A DNA stretch of 64,000 nucleotides from Rhodobacter sp. (GTDB taxonomy: Bacteria > Pseudomonadota > Alphaproteobacteria > Rhodobacterales > Rhodobacteraceae): the NCBI GenBank assembly GCA_027490955.1, contig JAIXXB010000015.1, positions 1 through 64,000 on the forward strand, in the 5' to 3' direction. Made by a program: the position numbers and the translations under genes. Each line of letters opens with the position of its first letter. Positions within the stretch are counted from its first letter, which is position 1. The notes beneath the pieces were generated by a model that was not told where the DNA came from, ran no database searches, and was given only the letters and a program-made list of their open reading frames with translations. This document shows, piece after piece, positions 9,196 to 17,176 of this stretch.

Positions 9196-11622
9196 GTGCC
9201 CCATGATATCACCTTAACCAATCTTACCACGGGACAGGGTTTCGTGATCACCAGCGCGGCCGCGCAGGGGAATCTTGGCCTGTCCCTGTCCTGCGCAGGG
9301 GATGTGAATGGGGATGGGATTGACGATATCTTACTGGGCACCAGCCTTGGCCAGCAAGGCAGCAGCCATGCGCCCACAGCCTATGTGATCTATGGCCGCG
9401 CGGGCAGCACAATCGGCAGCCTTGCTCTTGATCAGCTAAGCGCGGCAGATGGCTTTGCGATCCACGGCCACGCCAGCACGAATAGTGCCGAAATGCGGGT
9501 CTCTTCCGCAGGCGATGTCAATGGCGATGGGCTGGATGATTTGATCTTTGGCGCGCCCTATGCCGACGAAGCCACAGGCGGTGGCGCGGCCTATGTGGTC
9601 TATGGCCGCGCGGGGACGGCGCGCGGCACAATCTCGCTGGGCGATCTGGCGCAAAGCGATGGGTTTGTCATCCGTGCGGCAAGTTCGGGTGATATGGCGG
9701 GGCGGTCGGTGTCGGGCGCAGGGGATGTGAACGGCGATGGGCTGGCGGATATTGTGATTGGGGCAAGCGGCGCAGATGGGGCGGGCCCAGCAGCGGGTAC
9801 GGCCTATGTGGTTTATGGGCAGGCAGGCTCGGCCCGCCCCGCGCTGGATCTGTCGCAATTGAACGCGGCCCAAGGCTTTGCAGTGCAGGGCGCGGCGGCC
9901 GCAGATCTGCTGGGCACCTCGGTGGCGATGGCGGGGGATGTCAATGGTGACGGTATTGATGACCTGATCTTTGGCGCACCTGGCAATGATCAAGATGGCA
10001 CAGGCGCAGGCCGCGCCTATGTGGTCTATGGCAAGCCAGCAGGCCCGCGCAGCGCGGTTGATCTGGGCGCGCTTGCAGCCGCAGATGGGTTTATCCTGCA
10101 AGGCGATGATGCGGATGATCTGACAGGCATATCCGTGGCCTGCGCGGGGGACGTCAATGGCGATGGGCTGGATGATCTGATTGTCGGCGCATCGGGGGCG
10201 GGGCCAACGGGGCGGGCCTATTTGATCTATGGGCAGGCAGGGGCGACGCGCGGGCCGATCGACCTGTCTGATCTGGCCGCCAGCGATGGCTTTACCCTGA
10301 TTGGGGCACAGGATGGCGATCAACTGGGCATGTCAGTTGCACCCGCGGGCGATGTGAACGGGGACGGGGTGGGCGATCTGATCCTTGGCGCGCCCAGCAG
10401 CACCTCGGCTGGCAGCGGCGGTCAGGGCAGGGCCTATGTGATCTTTGGCCAATATGGCAGCACGCGCGGCACGCTCGATTTGCAAAACCTATCGGCCGCC
10501 GAGGCGATGATCATCTCTGCTGGCGTCGGATTTGATGAAACTGGCGCGGCCGTTGCATCTGCGGGCGATGTGAATGGCGACGGGCTTTGCGATATACTGG
10601 TTGGCGCGCCCCTCAGCGATCGGCGCGGGGAAGATGCAGGCGCGGCCTATGTGATTTACGGCACAAGGCCCAGCGCGGCGGTGCATCTGTCAGGCACGCT
10701 GGCCGCCCAATCCATGTTTGGCAGCGCGCAGAACGACACTTTGCTTGGCCAAGGGGGGAATGACACGCTTGATGGGGGCGCAGGCGCAGATGATCTTGAT
10801 GGGGGTGCAGGGTTTGATTTGCTGCGCTATGCCACGTCTTTGGCGGCGGTTCAGGTCGATTTATCCACCAACAGCGCGGCGGGCGGCGATGCTGCAGGCG
10901 ATCAGATCGCAGGGTTTGAAGCGCTGGCAGGGTCGGCATTTTCCGACCTGCTGCGCGGCGATGGCGGGCAAAACTGGATTGATGGCCTTGCAGGCAATGA
11001 CACGATTACGGGCGGCGCAGGTGCCGATACTTTGGCGGGCGGCGCAGGGGTGGATATGGTGTCTTACCTGACCTCCAGCGCCGCTGTGCGCGTGGCCTTG
11101 TCCACAGGCACAGCGCAGGGCGGCGATGCGGCAGGCGATATTCTGTCTGGGTTTGAAGGCCTGATCGGCAGCGGCTTTGCCGATAATCTGGGTGGCAGCA
11201 CTGCTGCAAATCTGCTGATGGGCGGGGCGGGCCAAGACACGTTGACAGGCGGCGGCGGGCGCGACACCCTGACAGGCGGGCTTGACGGCGATCATTTCAC
11301 CTTCGTCTCGATGCGCGATATGGCACTGAGTGCCAACAGCACCGACGTGATCACAGATTTTCAATCTGGTCGGGATAAAATCGACCTATCGGCCATAGAT
11401 GCCAGCACCCGCATTGCGGGCAACAATGCCTTTACCTTTGATAAAACCCGCCCCTTCGGCACGGCGAAAGAGGGCGATATCTATTACAAGCAGTTTAATC
11501 TGGCAGGTACGAATCGCGATTACACCCTAATCTTCATCGACACCGACGCCGATCGCGCCGCCGAAGGGGTGATTAAGGTTATGGGCCTGCATCATTTCAC
11601 CGCAGGCGATTTCATTTTGTAG
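9196..11622 (+). CDS. Secreted seven FG-GAP repeat (integrin-alpha-like propeller) protein with RTX C-terminus
   Basis: This secreted, calcium-binding, probably cell-surface or matrix protein has 808 residues. The N-terminal ~490 residues hold seven FG-GAP/EF-type repeats, each with a GDVNGDG core followed by (L/I)DD(I/L)-type residues and a YVIYGRAG-like strand. Seven is the number needed for a closed beta-propeller. From about residue 515 it has RTX repeats (GQGGNDTLDGGAGADDLDGG and later copies), then the same terminal cassette as the M10 protease (DYTLIFIDTDADRAAEG...FTAGDFIL). The start is a GTG with an upstream GGAAG; an upstream ATG lies in another frame. The 271-base gap before it has no gene, only a short AT-rich TTAAATTTAA. 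A strong terminator follows. The ligand is unknown. Confidence 0.85.
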   Translation: MPHDITLTNLTTGQGFVITSAAAQGNLGLSLSCAGDVNGDGIDDILLGTSLGQQGSSHAPTAYVIYGRAGSTIGSLALDQLSAADGFAIHGHASTNSAEMRVSSAGDVNGDGLDDLIFGAPYADEATGGGAAYVVYGRAGTARGTISLGDLAQSDGFVIRAASSGDMAGRSVSGAGDVNGDGLADIVIGASGADGAGPAAGTAYVVYGQAGSARPALDLSQLNAAQGFAVQGAAAADLLGTSVAMAGDVNGDGIDDLIFGAPGNDQDGTGAGRAYVVYGKPAGPRSAVDLGALAAADGFILQGDDADDLTGISVACAGDVNGDGLDDLIVGASGAGPTGRAYLIYGQAGATRGPIDLSDLAASDGFTLIGAQDGDQLGMSVAPAGDVNGDGVGDLILGAPSSTSAGSGGQGRAYVIFGQYGSTRGTLDLQNLSAAEAMIISAGVGFDETGAAVASAGDVNGDGLCDILVGAPLSDRRGEDAGAAYVIYGTRPSAAVHLSGTLAAQSMFGSAQNDTLLGQGGNDTLDGGAGADDLDGGAGFDLLRYATSLAAVQVDLSTNSAAGGDAAGDQIAGFEALAGSAFSDLLRGDGGQNWIDGLAGNDTITGGAGADTLAGGAGVDMVSYLTSSAAVRVALSTGTAQGGDAAGDILSGFEGLIGSGFADNLGGSTAANLLMGGAGQDTLTGGGGRDTLTGGLDGDHFTFVSMRDMALSANSTDVITDFQSGRDKIDLSAIDASTRIAGNNAFTFDKTRPFGTAKEGDIYYKQFNLAGTNRDYTLIFIDTDADRAAEGVIKVMGLHHFTAGDFIL

Positions 11623-11625
11623 GGC

Positions 11626-11658
11626 AAGCCCTGCGCAAGATACCCTTGCGCAGGGCTT
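11626..11658. terminator. Bidirectional rho-independent-type terminator
   Basis: A perfect 14-bp stem (AAGCCCTGCGCAAG with its complement) encloses the loop ATACC. It sits between the stop of the FG-GAP/RTX gene and the stop of luxI on the other strand, so it can end transcription from both sides. Confidence 0.85.
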
Positions 11659-11663
11659 TATGC

Positions 11664-12473
11664 CTATTGGGCAGGATGCAGCCCCTGTTCAACCAAATGG
11701 GCAACCAAACGCTCTGCGGCGCGGCGCTCTTCTTCGGTTTGGGCTGCGGCTAATTGCGCCTGACAATAGGACACGATGTCCGCCTGTGCGATTTCTTTCG
11801 CGCTCTGCGCTGCGGCAGGTTTGGCCCGCGCATCCAGCAAGGCCCGCGCGGCATCATCGCTGATGAACACATCATCCATAACCCCCGAAAAGGCGCGCAG
11901 GCGGTCAATCCTTTCTTGCGTGCAATCGATCAGGGCGGCCATGGCCGAAACCTTGCCCATATCAGCAACCTTGCCCACATAATCATAGGGCGCATTGGCA
12001 GAACGCTTCATCACCCTGTTCATAATCGGATCAATCACGGTGATGATGTCGACAATCCCCGACCTGCGGGCATATTCCAACATACCAATCATGATTTCCG
12101 AAGTCGCCCGCGCCACGCCACCTGCCTGCACCCCCGCCGACAGCCGTTCCGTATCCACGCAAAAACGGGTGGATTCCCACAAAGTGGCGCTGCGCAGAGG
12201 CGGCTGGCCATCCAATATCGCGTGAAACACGTCCGACAGCATATGCGGCCCCGTGGTTTGCAAAAACCGCGCGCAAGAGACAAGCTGCCCTTCGCCGTCC
12301 AACCCCACCACATAGGCTGGGTCTAAATCATCAAACTGGTCATATTCGCGGCCCTCGTTGACCTGAACTTCCCAGCCCAATCGCCCGCCAAACACTCGGG
12401 CACGCAACTGGAACATCTCGTCCAAGATATCGGCAAAGCGATCTTGGTTGAGGGCATCGATCACAAGTATCAT
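11664..12473 (-). CDS. luxI: LuxI-family N-acyl-homoserine-lactone synthase
   Basis: This enzyme makes a diffusible acyl-homoserine-lactone signal from S-adenosylmethionine and an acyl carrier. The invariant LuxI residues are visible: R and F in MFQLRARVFG, W in LGWEV, the acidic pair in YDQFDDLD, R in SCARFLQTTGP, F in MLSDVFH, and E/R in LWESTRFCVD. The enzyme core ends near residue 205. The remaining ~60 residues form a charged Ala/Glu/Gln-rich helical extension, making this 269-residue protein longer than the usual 200-230. The luxR gene lies 111 bases upstream on the same strand, with a lux-box-like palindrome in the gap. A GGAGGAA ribosome-binding site precedes the ATG. The acyl chain made cannot be read from sequence. 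Confidence 0.93.
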   Translation of the reverse strand: MILVIDALNQDRFADILDEMFQLRARVFGGRLGWEVQVNEGREYDQFDDLDPAYVVGLDGEGQLVSCARFLQTTGPHMLSDVFHAILDGQPPLRSATLWESTRFCVDTERLSAGVQAGGVARATSEIMIGMLEYARRSGIVDIITVIDPIMNRVMKRSANAPYDYVGKVADMGKVSAMAALIDCTQERIDRLRAFSGVMDDVFISDDAARALLDARAKPAAAQSAKEIAQADIVSYCQAQLAAAQTEEERRAAERLVAHLVEQGLHPAQ

Positions 12474-12533
12474 CGTTGTTCCTCCATTGCTGCAATCAAT
12501 AAAGCAAGGTTAACAACGCAAAGTTAAATTGGA

Positions 12534-12553
12534 TATGCGGGGAATCCCGTATA
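12534..12553 (-). promoter_or_regulatory. Candidate lux box upstream of luxI
   Basis: A 20-bp imperfect palindrome with 8-bp arms TATGCGGG and CCCGTATA (one mismatch) around GAAT is centred about 70 bases before the luxI ATG. Its length and position fit a LuxR-type operator. The assignment to the adjacent LuxR is inference. Confidence 0.6.
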
Positions 12554-12584
12554 GGTTGTTTTCTATCTTGGCCCTTCGCGCCCT

Positions 12585-13286
12585 TTACAACGGATAGATC
12601 ATGCCCATGGCAATGGCCCGCGCCACCGCCTGCGGCGTGGTCAGCGCGTAAAGTTTATCGCGGCCAGATCGCAAATGCACTTCGACAGTGCGGTGCGAAA
12701 TGCCCAAGATATCGCCCACATCTTGCTGCGATTTGCCCGCGGCGATCCACTGCAAAATCTCGATCTCGCGGGATGAAAGGTGCGGCGCGCGCAGCGTGCG
12801 GGTCAGCGTATGGCTGCGCATGGCCCCATCATGCACATGCACGGCAATTGATTGCAATTCGGACAAAATGGTTGGAATCAACCGCTCCCATTCGGCGGTT
12901 TTGCAATTGCGCGTCACGCTCAGCATACCCACATCGCCATAGGGGCCGCGCACGGGAATGGTCAGCCCCTGCGGCTTTATGCCAAAATCGGCGGCATAGT
13001 TGAAAACGCGTTGGTAGTTTTGGGTTTTCTCCAGCCTTGCCCAATCGACAGGGGCGATGCTGCGGGCGGCTGTTGCCAATGTAGGGTCATAAAGATGCAG
13101 TTGTTCTTCCAAATACAACTGCTTCCACTGGTCAGGATAGGTGACATAGGCGTGGATGGTTCCCGCAATGGGATTGCTTCCCGCATAGGCCGCATGATCA
13201 AAGCCAAACTTTTGACGGATAAAGTCAAGGAACCCGTCAAAATCCGCAGGTTTTGCCCCTGCAGCGCCCAGATCAATCAGGTCCAT
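12585..13286 (-). CDS. luxR: LuxR-family acyl-homoserine-lactone-responsive regulator
   Basis: This quorum-sensing transcription factor has 233 residues. The N-terminal autoinducer-binding domain shows the conserved aromatic/acidic set in 'TYPDQWKQLYLEEQLHLYDP' and the later W in APVDWARL. The C-terminal helix-turn-helix begins at LSSREIEILQWIAAGKSQQD and ends with HRTVEVHLRSGRDKL. The ATG at 13286 was chosen because GGGGGCAGG lies just upstream and the extra upstream residues look non-coding. The start overlaps the end of the xre gene by 14 bases, and luxI follows, so the order is xre-luxR-luxI on one strand. Autoregulation through the box before luxI is plausible. Confidence 0.92.
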   Translation of the reverse strand: MDLIDLGAAGAKPADFDGFLDFIRQKFGFDHAAYAGSNPIAGTIHAYVTYPDQWKQLYLEEQLHLYDPTLATAARSIAPVDWARLEKTQNYQRVFNYAADFGIKPQGLTIPVRGPYGDVGMLSVTRNCKTAEWERLIPTILSELQSIAVHVHDGAMRSHTLTRTLRAPHLSSREIEILQWIAAGKSQQDVGDILGISHRTVEVHLRSGRDKLYALTTPQAVARAIAMGMIYPL

Positions 13287-13779
13287 CCTGCCCCCTTTTG
13301 TCCAAGGGTGCGCCATGGCTGCTGACCAAAACGCGCGGCCCCATCGCTGGGGCGCTTGGGGCGGGATGTGACGGCATCGCAAAAGCTGCCGCTTTCCCCC
13401 CCTCTTTCGAGATGGAAACAACCAGTTGCAACACGGCCTGTTTTTGCGACTCGCTCAGCCGCTGGAAATGCGTCATCAGGGCGGCCAAATACTTGCCATT
13501 TTGCACGGCATCCGCCGTGGCCCGCGCCTTGACGGGGCTTGTGGTGGCCATGGCACTTGGCCCATCGGGATTGCGCTGGAAAAATGCCGCAACATCCACA
13601 CCCAAATGGCTGGCAATCGCCATAAGCCGCGCTGCGGTGACGCGGCTTTTGCCTGCCTCGTGACTGCGCAATTGCGCCAGCGAAATCCCCACAGCATTGG
13701 CAAGATCGGTCTGCGATATGCCCTGCAACCAGCGGTAATGCCGAATGCATTTGCCAATGGTTGAATCTATTTTATCCAT
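13273..13779 (-). CDS. XRE-family helix-turn-helix regulator heading the quorum-sensing operon
   Basis: The 168-residue protein has an N-terminal Cro/C1-type DNA-binding domain (about 8-65: IGKCIRHYRWLQGISQTDLANAVGIS, then LRSHEAGKSRVTAARLMAIASHLGV). A ~100-residue tail contains a short helical segment (AALMTHFQRLSESQKQAVLQL) and a Pro/Ser/Ala-rich end. The ATG at 13779 follows GGAGCG. Its last codons overlap the luxR start by 14 bases, so it is translationally coupled to luxR-luxI. XRE proteins bind operators as dimers; what it senses is unknown. Such a regulator directly in front of luxR suggests an added control layer on quorum sensing, which is inference from position. Confidence 0.85.
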   Translation of the reverse strand: MDKIDSTIGKCIRHYRWLQGISQTDLANAVGISLAQLRSHEAGKSRVTAARLMAIASHLGVDVAAFFQRNPDGPSAMATTSPVKARATADAVQNGKYLAALMTHFQRLSESQKQAVLQLVVSISKEGGKAAAFAMPSHPAPSAPAMGPRVLVSSHGAPLDKRGQDGPD

Positions 13780-13902
13780 TGCTCGCTCCGCACTTGGAAA
13801 AAAGAGCACGCTTTGCCAAGTCGGCGCTATGAAAACATTCATTGCTTTGCGCTGCAAGCAAAAGGAAAGGTTAATGCATCCTTGGGCTATGTTTCGCTTA
13901 CC

Positions 13903-14427
13903 CTAGGGTTGTATTTCGCCGTTATCTGTGCCGCTGGCCTTAACCACGCGGCCCGCAATCCCATCCCAAGCCCCTGATTTCAGGGCAAGACCCAAGATAC
14001 GCTCTGGGTTGGTGGGCGGGGGCATATCAACCCCTGTCAATTTGGTAAAACCAAAGCGGCTATAATAGGGCGCATCGCCCACCAGCAGCACCCGTTCCCA
14101 GCCAAGGCGGCGCGCTTGGGCTAAACTTTCATTAATCAAAAGCCCGCCCAACCCTTCGCCCTGCCGCGTGGGATGCACGGCAATTGGGCCCAGCAGCAGC
14201 ACATCTTCTGACCCGTTTTTTGCCAAAATCTCGGCAGGCCAATAGCGGATTGCGGCGGCCAAAGTGCCGTCTGTATCGCGCAACACAAGGCAAAGCTGCG
14301 CCACAGTTGGCACGCCGTCGCGCAGCCGGTACGAGGAGAGGGCCGTGCGCGACGGGGCAAAGCACAGATCATACAGCGCTTCGACTTCCCACCAGTCGGC
14401 CTCGGTTTCCTCGGAAAGTCTGTACAA
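13903..14427 (-). CDS. GNAT-family N-acetyltransferase (YhbS/COG3153-like)
   Basis: A predicted acetyl-CoA-dependent N-acetyltransferase of 174 residues. The acetyl-CoA-binding motif A is visible as LLLGPIAVHPTRQGEGLGGLL (R/Q-x-x-G-x-G/A type), followed by VLLVGDAPYYSRFGF, a segment typical of the YhbS group. The only plausible start is a TTG at 14427, since a stop lies a few codons upstream in frame; the first residues MYRLSEETEADW fit the beginning of a GNAT fold. The substrate is unknown. It is divergent from the flavin reductase gene at 14529, with about 100 bases between them. Confidence 0.85.
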   Translation of the reverse strand: MYRLSEETEADWWEVEALYDLCFAPSRTALSSYRLRDGVPTVAQLCLVLRDTDGTLAAAIRYWPAEILAKNGSEDVLLLGPIAVHPTRQGEGLGGLLINESLAQARRLGWERVLLVGDAPYYSRFGFTKLTGVDMPPPTNPERILGLALKSGAWDGIAGRVVKASGTDNGEIQP

Positions 14428-14528
14428 GGGCGGGCCTGTCTTTTGGGGGTGGAATCACTTGCAAATCCGCCTAGCATGGCCCCCAATCTGGATCAAACCC
14501 CTATGGTGCCACGGCCCGAAAGTTTACG

Positions 14529-15119
14529 ATGTTTTACCAGCCCAAAGATGGCTACGGCCTGCCGCATAACCCATTTAACGCGATTGTTGCCCCACGCCCC
14601 ATTGGCTGGATTTCCACCCGCGCCAGCACGGGCGATAACTTGGCCCCCTATTCGTTTTTCAACGCTGTGGCCTATGATCCACCGCAGGTGATTTTTGCGG
14701 GCAGTCTGAAAGACAGCATTGCCAATGTGCAGGAATCTGGTGTCTTTGCCGTCAATATCGTGGCGCGCAGCCAGTTGGGGCAGATGAGCGAGACCTCTGC
14801 GCGATTTGCGCGGGGGGTCGATGAATTTGCCCGTGCGGATGTGGCCAAGGCCGAATGTCAGATCATCGATTGCCCGCGCGTTGCTGGCAGCCCCGCCACG
14901 TTAGAATGCCGCATGTCGCAGATTGTCCCGCTTGTGGGCGGAGCAGATTTTCTGGTGATCGGCACTGTTGTGGGGGTGCATATCGCCCCCAGCGCATTGG
15001 ACGAAAGGGGGCGCTTTTCCCCTGCCCTTTTTGGTCAAATGGCCCGCCTTGGCTATATGGACTATGCCGAAATTCGCGCCGCAATCACCCTGCCGCGCCC
15101 GCAAGACCCGCCTGAATGA
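14529..15119 (+). CDS. Flavin reductase family (FMN-binding split-barrel) protein
   Basis: This 196-residue protein belongs to the flavin-reductase-like, FMN-binding family. The diagnostic N-terminal stretch is present: NPFNAIVAPRPIGWISTRAS, then NLAPYSFFNAVAYDPPQVIF and an AVNIV segment. Members reduce free flavin for a partner oxygenase or bind FMN themselves. No oxygenase gene is adjacent, so the partner is unknown. The gene stands alone, divergent from the GNAT gene and convergent with lolD. Its stop is followed immediately by a short 15-bp tandem repeat. Confidence 0.9.
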   Translation: MFYQPKDGYGLPHNPFNAIVAPRPIGWISTRASTGDNLAPYSFFNAVAYDPPQVIFAGSLKDSIANVQESGVFAVNIVARSQLGQMSETSARFARGVDEFARADVAKAECQIIDCPRVAGSPATLECRMSQIVPLVGGADFLVIGTVVGVHIAPSALDERGRFSPALFGQMARLGYMDYAEIRAAITLPRPQDPPE

Positions 15120-15129
15120 TCCGCCCGCC

Positions 15130-15174
15130 AAGCCTGCCGCGTCCAAGCCTGCCGCGTCCAAGCCTGCCTAGGTC
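15130..15174. repeat. 15-bp tandem repeat, three copies, in the convergent gap
   Basis: The unit AAGCCTGCCGCGTCC occurs twice exactly and a third time with a changed end. The array lies between the flavin reductase stop and the lolD stop, and its third copy contains the lolD stop codon (15168-15170). It looks like a simple slippage repeat. Confidence 0.8.
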
Positions 15175-15845
15175 AATCGCCCCGCGTCCAAATGCAGCGT
15201 GCGATCCATCTTGGCTGCCAAGGCAAGGTTATGCGTGGCAATCAGCGCCGACAGGCCCGTGGCGCGCACCAGATCCATCAAGGCGGCAAAAACTTGGTCA
15301 GATGTGGCAGGGTCAAGGTTTCCCGTAGGCTCGTCCGCCAGCAACAGACGCGGGCCATTGGCCAGCGCGCGGCAAAAGGCAACGCGCTGCTGTTCGCCCC
15401 CCGACAGGGCGGCAGGACGGTGATCTGCCCGCGCAGCCACGCCGACGCGGGCCAGCAAATCCATCGCACGGGCTTTGGCCGCCCCCGCCGAAACCCCTGC
15501 GGCAAGTTGCGGGATCACAATGTTTTCCAGTGCCGAAAACTCGGGCAGCAGATGGTGGAACTGATAGATAAATCCCAAATCCTGCCGCCGCGCCAGTGTG
15601 CGTGCGCTATCGCCCAGCCCGCCCATCTCGCGCCCTGCCAGCACCACCGCGCCTGCATCGGGCGTATCGAGCAGCCCCGCAATATGCAGCAGGGTTGACT
15701 TGCCCGCCCCCGATGGGGCCACCAGCGCCACCACCTCGCCGCGCGCAAGGCGCAGATCGGCCCCGTTCAGCACCACCACTTGCGATGGCGTGCCGCGTTT
15801 GTAGGCTTTGGTCACGCCGCGCAATTCCAAAATCGGTTCATTCAT
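15168..15845 (-). CDS. lolD: Lipoprotein-releasing ABC transporter ATPase LolD
   Basis: This cytoplasmic ATPase of the Lol system extracts outer-membrane lipoproteins from the inner membrane. It has 225 residues with Walker [10 protein letters not shown] (near 43), Q-loop, signature [11 protein letters not shown] (near 144), Walker [13 protein letters not shown] (near 168) and H-loop ATHN. It overlaps the upstream permease gene by 8 bases, so the two are co-translated. Related ATPases (MacB, FtsE type) share these motifs, but the partner permease supports LolD. Confidence 0.92.
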   Translation of the reverse strand: MNEPILELRGVTKAYKRGTPSQVVVLNGADLRLARGEVVALVAPSGAGKSTLLHIAGLLDTPDAGAVVLAGREMGGLGDSARTLARRQDLGFIYQFHHLLPEFSALENIVIPQLAAGVSAGAAKARAMDLLARVGVAARADHRPAALSGGEQQRVAFCRALANGPRLLLADEPTGNLDPATSDQVFAALMDLVRATGLSALIATHNLALAAKMDRTLHLDAGRLT

Positions 15846-17133
15846 AGCGCAGCGCCTCGACAGGGTTCATCCGCGCGGCACGGCGCGCTGGGAAAATGGT
15901 GACGATGAAGGACAGTCCCAGCGACAGCGCCACCGCCGAAATCACATCCCCCGCCTGCAATTTTGCGGGCAGCGCATAAATGCCGCGGATAGACGGATCC
16001 CAAACATCGCCGCCCGACATCAGGTTCACAAAGGCCATGATCTGGTCGATATACAGCGCAAACAGGCAGCCAAGACCCACCCCCGCAATCGTGCCGATGA
16101 CCCCTGTGAATGCGCCGCACAGGAAAAAGATGCGCAAAATCGCCCCTTCGGTCAGCCCCATCGTGCGCAAGATGCCAATATCGCGGCCCTTGTTTTTGAC
16201 CAGCATGATCAGACCAGAGACGATATTCAACGTGGCAATCAGCACCAAAATCGTCATGATGACGAACATCACATTATCCTCGATCGTCAGCGCGCGCAGA
16301 TAACTGCCGGCAGAATCGCGCCATGTCCACAGCAGCGCACCCTGCCCGCCTGCGGCCAGCAAGGCGGTTGCGTAACTGTCCACCGCTTCGGGGTTGGCGA
16401 CCATCACTTCGATCTCATCGGCAAAGCCTTCGCGGTTGAAATAGCTTTGCGCCTCGGCCAGCGGCATATAAATGCGACTGTTATCAATGGCAAAGCCGCC
16501 TGTGGTAAAGATATAAACCACCTCATAGGCGTTCACGCGCGGCGAGGTGCCCATTGCGGTTTTCACCCCCGATGGCGCAACCAGCCGCAACCGATCCCCC
16601 ACCGAAATTCCCATCTGCCGCGCAATGCCCGACCCTACGGCGATGCCCGCCTCAAATCGGGCAAGATCGCCCTCTGCCTGCGGCCCATGGGCCACGCGCG
16701 GCAAAGTGGCAATATCGGCGGCGCTGATACCATAGACTTCGGCCCCTGTCGCACCCTGCCCCGCTGTCACCATCACCTGCCCCTTCACCAAGGGTGCGGC
16801 GCGTGTCACGCCGTCTATCGCCTTGATCTGATCGGCAATGGCCCCGTAATCTTGAAAGCCTTTTACAACGCGGCCCATATCATCGGCGCGGCCCACAGTA
16901 TAGACAGACACATGCGCATTCGCGCCCAAAATCGTATCCACCAACTCGGCGCGAAAGCCTGCCCGCACTGCCATGGTGGCAATCAGCGCAAACACCGCCA
17001 GCGTGATGCCGATCAGCGAAATCCACGTCATCACCGACACGCCCCCTTCGGCGCGTTTGGCACGCAGATAGCGCCATGCAATCATCCATTCCACGGCGGA
17101 AAACGGGCGCACTGTGCTGGGCGATTGGGTCAC
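15838..17133 (-). CDS. lolC: Lipoprotein-releasing ABC transporter permease (LolC/LolE family)
   Basis: Inner-membrane subunit of the lipoprotein-release transporter, 431 residues. It has one N-terminal helix (about 24-48: [20 protein letters not shown]), a large periplasmic domain, and three C-terminal helices (about 275-420) of the FtsX-like permease fold, ending [15 protein letters not shown], a hallmark of the family. The GTG at 17133 was chosen because AAAGGAG lies 7 bases upstream. Only one permease gene is present, so it probably acts as a homodimer with LolD, as in other alphaproteobacteria. Confidence 0.92.
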   Translation of the reverse strand: MTQSPSTVRPFSAVEWMIAWRYLRAKRAEGGVSVMTWISLIGITLAVFALIATMAVRAGFRAELVDTILGANAHVSVYTVGRADDMGRVVKGFQDYGAIADQIKAIDGVTRAAPLVKGQVMVTAGQGATGAEVYGISAADIATLPRVAHGPQAEGDLARFEAGIAVGSGIARQMGISVGDRLRLVAPSGVKTAMGTSPRVNAYEVVYIFTTGGFAIDNSRIYMPLAEAQSYFNREGFADEIEVMVANPEAVDSYATALLAAGGQGALLWTWRDSAGSYLRALTIEDNVMFVIMTILVLIATLNIVSGLIMLVKNKGRDIGILRTMGLTEGAILRIFFLCGAFTGVIGTIAGVGLGCLFALYIDQIMAFVNLMSGGDVWDPSIRGIYALPAKLQAGDVISAVALSLGLSFIVTIFPARRAARMNPVEALRYE

Positions 17134-17176
17134 ATCAAGCTCCTTTTTGCCTGTGTTGCAGCCGCATCGCGCAAGG

